The translations under genes were made by a program, and so were the position numbers. Source: Pseudovibrio zosterae (GTDB lineage Bacteria > Pseudomonadota > Alphaproteobacteria > Rhizobiales > Stappiaceae). From it: 64,000 nt of DNA. Position 1 is the first letter of the stretch; each line of letters starts with the position of its first letter. Positions 60,857 to 64,000 of the stretch are shown here, piece after piece. The notes beneath the pieces are model-generated. The model was given only the letters and a program-made list of their open reading frames with translations. It did no database searches and had not been told where the DNA came from. The stretch is taken from positions 124,001-188,000 of the forward strand of contig NZ_JAWXVZ010000008.1 in NCBI RefSeq assembly GCF_033843645.1, read 5' to 3'.

Positions 60857-61329
60857 GGGGCCTCTCAGTCATGTCGTGCCATTCGAGGTATGGTAGTGCG
60901 CTTTGCAGCGCAAGTTTATTTTCCGTAATGCAGCTGGCAACTAATGGAGAAAACTCATCCCCACCGTCAGCTCGGCACAATCTCGTCATGGCTGTATTCG
61001 CGCGGACGACTTCAACCTTACAGCGGAAACGCACTGTAAGAAATCACAGGAACACAGGTAAATTCCGCAAGCGTCAGGCCAGTTTTAGCCTGTATTTGTT
61101 AACCACCAAATACTAACCAGTTGACATAAAACCAAAGCGGAACGCGGCAAAAAGACTTAGAAATTTTGTCCTTCAGGATGAAAATACCCCGGAAAATCAT
61201 CAGGTTGGCACGCCCCCTGCTTAGTAAGTGGCGAAGTCCGACGGATAGTTAATTTTGTCTATAAACAGGACACTATCCGGCGATTGCTTAATTCGGTAGT
61301 TAAAATGCCATTTGAGGGGACGCAGACAA
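60857..61329. other. Intergenic region, no supported gene
   Basis: About 470 bp, GC-poor toward 61150-61300, between the divergent rhomboid and PAS genes. It must carry both promoters. Several TTAAC and TTAAT half-sites occur, but no pair has the CtrA spacing. Confidence 0.45.
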
Positions 61330-62025
61330 ATGAAACATGGCGCGACACGGACGCTCTATCAATACTGGGACGGGATCCGCGACAATCGCCCAGCACCAGA
61401 GCGCGGCGACATCCACCCTGCTGCAATAAAATCTGTTCTTGGTGACACCTTCATTTTGGAAGTTAAATCACCCCTTTCCTACAAGTTTCGCCTTGCCGGA
61501 ACTCGCCTGTGCTCAGCATTCTGCAAGGAACTCAAGGGCCGAGATTTTCTCAATGGCTGGTCGAACAAGGACCGCGAAGCAATTGCTGCCGTCCTGTCCA
61601 CCATCATCAAGGATCGTGCAGCCGCAGTGATCGGCATTCAGTGTGAAGCCGCTAAAGGCTACAAGCTGGATATGGAAATGCTTCTGCTTCCAGTGCATGT
61701 GCGCGGTGAAGGGTGTACCCGTGTTCTGGGCTGTGCAGTCCCCATGCAACGCCCGATCTGGCTCGGCTCCACGCCCATCACAAATCAGAGTGTCACATCG
61801 CTCCGCCTGATCTGGCCGGACGATGATCTGGATCTTCGGGACGTGCCAGTTGAAGTGCATCATTTCAAATCCTTCAGCCGCAATCGCTCACGGCCTGGTG
61901 TTACCATGGACACAACGCCTCAAGTTGAGCGCCCTGCTGCCGATGCTGCTTACGCGGGCACCTTTGGCCACGCACGACGCGTAAAACACCTGCGTGTTAT
62001 CGATGGCGGGAAGCATGCCCTATAA
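61330..62025 (+). CDS. PAS-domain protein (alphaproteobacterial PAS_5 type)
   Basis: A 231-residue protein starting MKHGATRTLYQYWDGIRDNR, with a PAS-like core (about 10-150) containing FRLAGTRLCSAFCKELKGRD. This is the compact PAS_5 form without an output domain, frequent in Rhizobiales and Rhodobacterales. It has several cysteines but no clear cofactor site. The ATG at 61330 has GAGGGGAC upstream; a start at 61312 is less likely. A PilZ gene follows 93 bp on, so both may act in signalling at the same locus. Confidence 0.8.
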   Translation: MKHGATRTLYQYWDGIRDNRPAPERGDIHPAAIKSVLGDTFILEVKSPLSYKFRLAGTRLCSAFCKELKGRDFLNGWSNKDREAIAAVLSTIIKDRAAAVIGIQCEAAKGYKLDMEMLLLPVHVRGEGCTRVLGCAVPMQRPIWLGSTPITNQSVTSLRLIWPDDDLDLRDVPVEVHHFKSFSRNRSRPGVTMDTTPQVERPAADAAYAGTFGHARRVKHLRVIDGGKHAL

Positions 62026-62118
62026 AATTGGTGGGAAATTATATTCTGTTAACCGTGTGGTCCTAGGTTTCCATTAAGTTTAATTTGCTTAACCATAAAT
62101 CGGAATGCAGAGGCTCTG

Positions 62119-62748
62119 ATGGGGTCAGATAGATCGGCATCTAAAATCTTGAGCAAAATCGCCGCGAAAAACCCAGATCGTCGGCGTTTTGCTCGTGTTA
62201 ATGTCGACATTCTCGGGCGCTTCATGCTTGAAGATCGCCGCGAATACCCGTGCCAGGTAGAGAACATGTCTCCAGGTGGTGCTGCAATTATCGCTCCTGT
62301 ATCCGGAACGCTAGGTGAGCGGGTCGTCGCTTACCTTGACCATATCGGCCGGGTTGAAGGCAAGATCAGCCGCCACATTGATGGCGGTTTTGCCATTGAG
62401 TTCAACGCCACCCCGCGCAAACGCGACAAGTTGGCGAACGTCCTCACCTGGCTCGCCAACCGTGATGCTCTCAACCTGCCGGAAGACCGTCGTCACGAGC
62501 GCTTCATTCCCAAGAACAAGCTTACCAAAATCGTTTTGGCGGATGAACGGACATATGAGTGCCGGATTATCGACGTCTCCCTTTCAGGCGCCGCTTTGAA
62601 AACTGACGTCCGCCCTGCTATCGGCTTGGAGATTGCTCTAGGGAAAATGAGAGCCCGTGTAGTACGACATCTGGAAGATGGTATTGCAGTGGAATTCGCG
62701 TCGATCCAGAATCAGAAACTTCTGGAGCACCACATCGCACCAGATTGA
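62119..62748 (+). CDS. Two-domain PilZ protein
   Basis: A 209-residue protein with two PilZ domains. The first (about 15-110) has RRRFARVNVDILGRF and ENMSPGGAAI, and the second (about 125-205) has DRRHERFIPKNKLTKIV and DVSLSGAAL. The RxxxR-N/DxSxxG pattern binds cyclic di-GMP; the second R box is weaker (RRHER). It probably couples c-di-GMP to motility or surface traits. It follows the PAS gene on the same strand. Confidence 0.87.
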   Translation: MGSDRSASKILSKIAAKNPDRRRFARVNVDILGRFMLEDRREYPCQVENMSPGGAAIIAPVSGTLGERVVAYLDHIGRVEGKISRHIDGGFAIEFNATPRKRDKLANVLTWLANRDALNLPEDRRHERFIPKNKLTKIVLADERTYECRIIDVSLSGAALKTDVRPAIGLEIALGKMRARVVRHLEDGIAVEFASIQNQKLLEHHIAPD

Positions 62749-63148
62749 GTCAGTTTGGGCCAAAGACAGGCCGGAATCGCACCCTATCCTAGGTTAGGGC
62801 CAACTGACCCAACACAATCCAGACTTTAAGACATTCACGGGTGAGCGTTAAACCAATTTCTTTGATTTGGTAAAGTCACCAGCAAGGTTAACCAGTCAAC
62901 AATGGCAGCTTAGCCTTATATTAAGCTTGATTTGGCGTTTACCATAAACTCCGAAATAATTATATCAATTAAATCAGATAGTTATTTTAATAGCAATTTT
63001 ATTTATTTTTGAATTAAATTTGAGCCTGATTTAAATATAAATTACCTCGATATTTATTCTGATTTGAGTCAATCTCGACGAGAGCGTTTTAAAGGCTATA
63101 AAAGCTCCTCGACCAGTGTGTTCCGTGAAAAAAGCGGAGCACATATCA
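62749..63148. other. AT-rich intergenic region
   Basis: About 400 bp, very AT-rich from 62930 to 63060, the most AT-rich segment of the window. No open frame is seen. It lies upstream of the BTLCP gene and probably holds its promoter, perhaps bound by a nucleoid protein. Confidence 0.45.
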
Positions 63149-63772
63149 ATGGCTTTCCATAAGAAAATAAAATCCGTTTGCGGTGCAGGCCTGTTGGTTA
63201 TCGCGATGGGCGGAGCAAGTGCTGAAGCTGCGCCTGCGCTCGGCCGGTTCATGCCTATCCTGGGTGAAACCAATGCCCCTTCCGGACACATGGAATTTTG
63301 CGACATGCGCCCCGGTGAATGCTCCGGCCCTGACGGCATGCCCGTCGTTGTCAAACTCGACGGTGAACGCTGGGAAGAGCTTGTCCAGATAAACATGAAG
63401 GTGAACAAAGCCGTACGCCCCACAACAGACCAAGCTCAGTTTGGTGTCTCCGAGTTCTGGACCTATCCGACCGATGGCGCGGGCGACTGCGAAGAGTATG
63501 TGCTGGAAAAGCGCCGCATCTTGATGGAAAACGGTTGGCCAAAGAGCGCTCTGCTAATCACCGTTGTGAAAGACACCAAGAATGAAGGCCACGCAGTGCT
63601 CAGCGTCCGCACGGATCAAGGCGACCTCATTCTGGATAACCAGATGCAGGCGATCCTGCCTTGGTACTCAACGCCTTATCGTTTTGTGAAACGCCAGTCG
63701 AGCCGTCACCCGGCTAAATGGGCCGCAATTTCTGACCGCCGCGTCTCTACTGTGGCAAGTATTTCCGAATAA
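63149..63772 (+). CDS. Bacterial transglutaminase-like cysteine proteinase (BTLCP)
   Basis: A 207-residue exported protein. A signal peptide (MAFHKKIKSVCGAGLLVIAM, cleavage near SAEAAP) is followed by the papain-like triad: cysteine in GAGDCEEYVLEKR, histidine in NEGHAVLSV and aspartate in LILDNQ. Members such as LapG cut surface adhesins in the periplasm. The ATG at 63149 is preferred over a start at 63116. No adhesin or LapD gene is adjacent. The PilZ and PAS genes upstream hint at a c-di-GMP setting. Confidence 0.87.
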   Translation: MAFHKKIKSVCGAGLLVIAMGGASAEAAPALGRFMPILGETNAPSGHMEFCDMRPGECSGPDGMPVVVKLDGERWEELVQINMKVNKAVRPTTDQAQFGVSEFWTYPTDGAGDCEEYVLEKRRILMENGWPKSALLITVVKDTKNEGHAVLSVRTDQGDLILDNQMQAILPWYSTPYRFVKRQSSRHPAKWAAISDRRVSTVASISE

Positions 63773-63796
63773 GTCCCCAACCTCTATAAGAACAGC

Positions 63797-63828
63797 AAAG
63801 GACCCCGCTTGGGGCCCTTTGTTTTTTT
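63797..63828 (+). terminator. Intrinsic terminator after the BTLCP gene
   Basis: AAAGG-A-CCCC and GGGG-C-CCTTT pair around a 4-nt loop with one mismatch, followed by GTTTTTTT, 25 bp past the stop codon. The A-rich left arm could also serve the converging gene. Confidence 0.85.
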
Positions 63829-63848
63829 ACGCAGGTCGTCCTAAAAGG

Positions 63849-64000
63849 CTACTGACCGGCCAACTCCAACCCGTTCCGGAACCGGCGCCAGTTTTGAACG
63901 TAGACGTCGGCAGAGCGTTGCAAACCCGCCACCTGCTCCTCGCTCAAGACTTTGATCACCTTTCCAGGCATACCCACGACAAGAGATCTGTCAGGAATGA
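63849..64000 (-). CDS. Gamma carbonic anhydrase family protein (C-terminal end, runs off the window)
   Basis: The visible 50 codons read PDRSLVVGMPGKVIKVLSEE and end in YVQNWRRFRNGLELAGQ. This is the usual end of PaaY/YrdA-type left-handed beta-helix proteins (gamma carbonic anhydrase family), with the GMPGKVIR-like turn and a C-terminal helix. The metal-binding histidines lie outside the window. It is convergent with the BTLCP gene. Confidence 0.8.
   Translation of the reverse strand, partial: IPDRSLVVGMPGKVIKVLSEEQVAGLQRSADVYVQNWRRFRNGLELAGQ

Noticed and set aside
1..64000. CRISPR arrays, insertion sequences, prophage genes
   Set aside because: No regularly spaced direct repeats, no transposase or integrase frames and no phage structural genes were seen.

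Overview
The window looks like chromosomal DNA of an alphaproteobacterium, most likely a marine Hyphomicrobiales/Stappiaceae-type organism (Pseudovibrio/Roseibium-like). This is inferred from the nusG-secE-trnW-tuf order, DUF2336, PAS and PilZ proteins typical of alphaproteobacteria, FnrL-type boxes and a CtrA-like site. The genus is a guess. Coding is dense and mostly of ordinary composition. AT-rich stretches lie near 8.94-9.06 kb, 16.1-17.0 kb, 41.9-42.1 kb and 62.9-63.1 kb.

Layout. 0-4.8 kb: translation core (nusG end, secE, trnW, tuf, trnG, trnY, rlmB-like), an OmpW porin with an FNR-type box, and trnT. 5.0-8.95 kb: a compact operon that reads as a RiPP (modified peptide) cluster. It encodes a radical SAM/SPASM maturase, a precursor peptide with nine cysteines in its C-terminal half, an HExxH-type peptide-modifying protein and a truncated Mrr-like nuclease, all behind an FNR-type box placed correctly for a class II promoter. 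9.4-15.8 kb: an iron/phosphonate-type ABC importer divergent from an RpiR regulator, a metallo-beta-lactamase-fold hydrolase and a histidine phosphatase, with two TTGCAACA-N2-TGTTGCAA palindromes between them. 16-17 kb: an orphan protein and coding-like debris.

17.2-28.9 kb: a pentose module. One operon carries an ABC sugar importer, an MtnK-like kinase, an MtnA-like isomerase, a split transketolase and a RuBisCO-like protein. A second carries a RhaD-like aldolase and a FucU/RbsD-type mutarotase. A SorC-family regulator is divergent. Both operons have a bipartite 32-bp operator of the same geometry (10-bp arms, 12-bp spacer), which ties them into one regulon. The likely substrate is a 5-deoxy- or 5-methylthio-pentose, with an aldolase branch and a RuBisCO-like/transketolase branch.

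29-31 kb: a haem-globin chemoreceptor divergent from an NsrR-like NO sensor, with a perfect FNR box between them. 31-41.5 kb: tandem NSS transporters, a nitronate monooxygenase-like enzyme, an HxlR-controlled operon (iron alcohol dehydrogenase, thioesterase, haloalkane dehalogenase), an MFS pump and anmK. 41.5-47.1 kb: a structured non-coding stretch, a 37-residue membrane peptide, nadK, an Hpt protein, DUF2336, a lytic transglycosylase and an orphan. 47.6-64 kb: mostly housekeeping (flavin reductase/nitroreductase pair, acyltransferase, thrS, glycosyltransferase, second trnY, yidD, IscU-like, folE, hisI, patatin, CBS, rhomboid, PAS, PilZ, BTLCP protease, gamma carbonic anhydrase end).

The best candidates for new biology are the oxygen-linked RiPP cluster at 5-9 kb and the RuBisCO-like/transketolase/MtnA/MtnK module with its shared operator. 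All calls come from reading the sequence; no database search was run.
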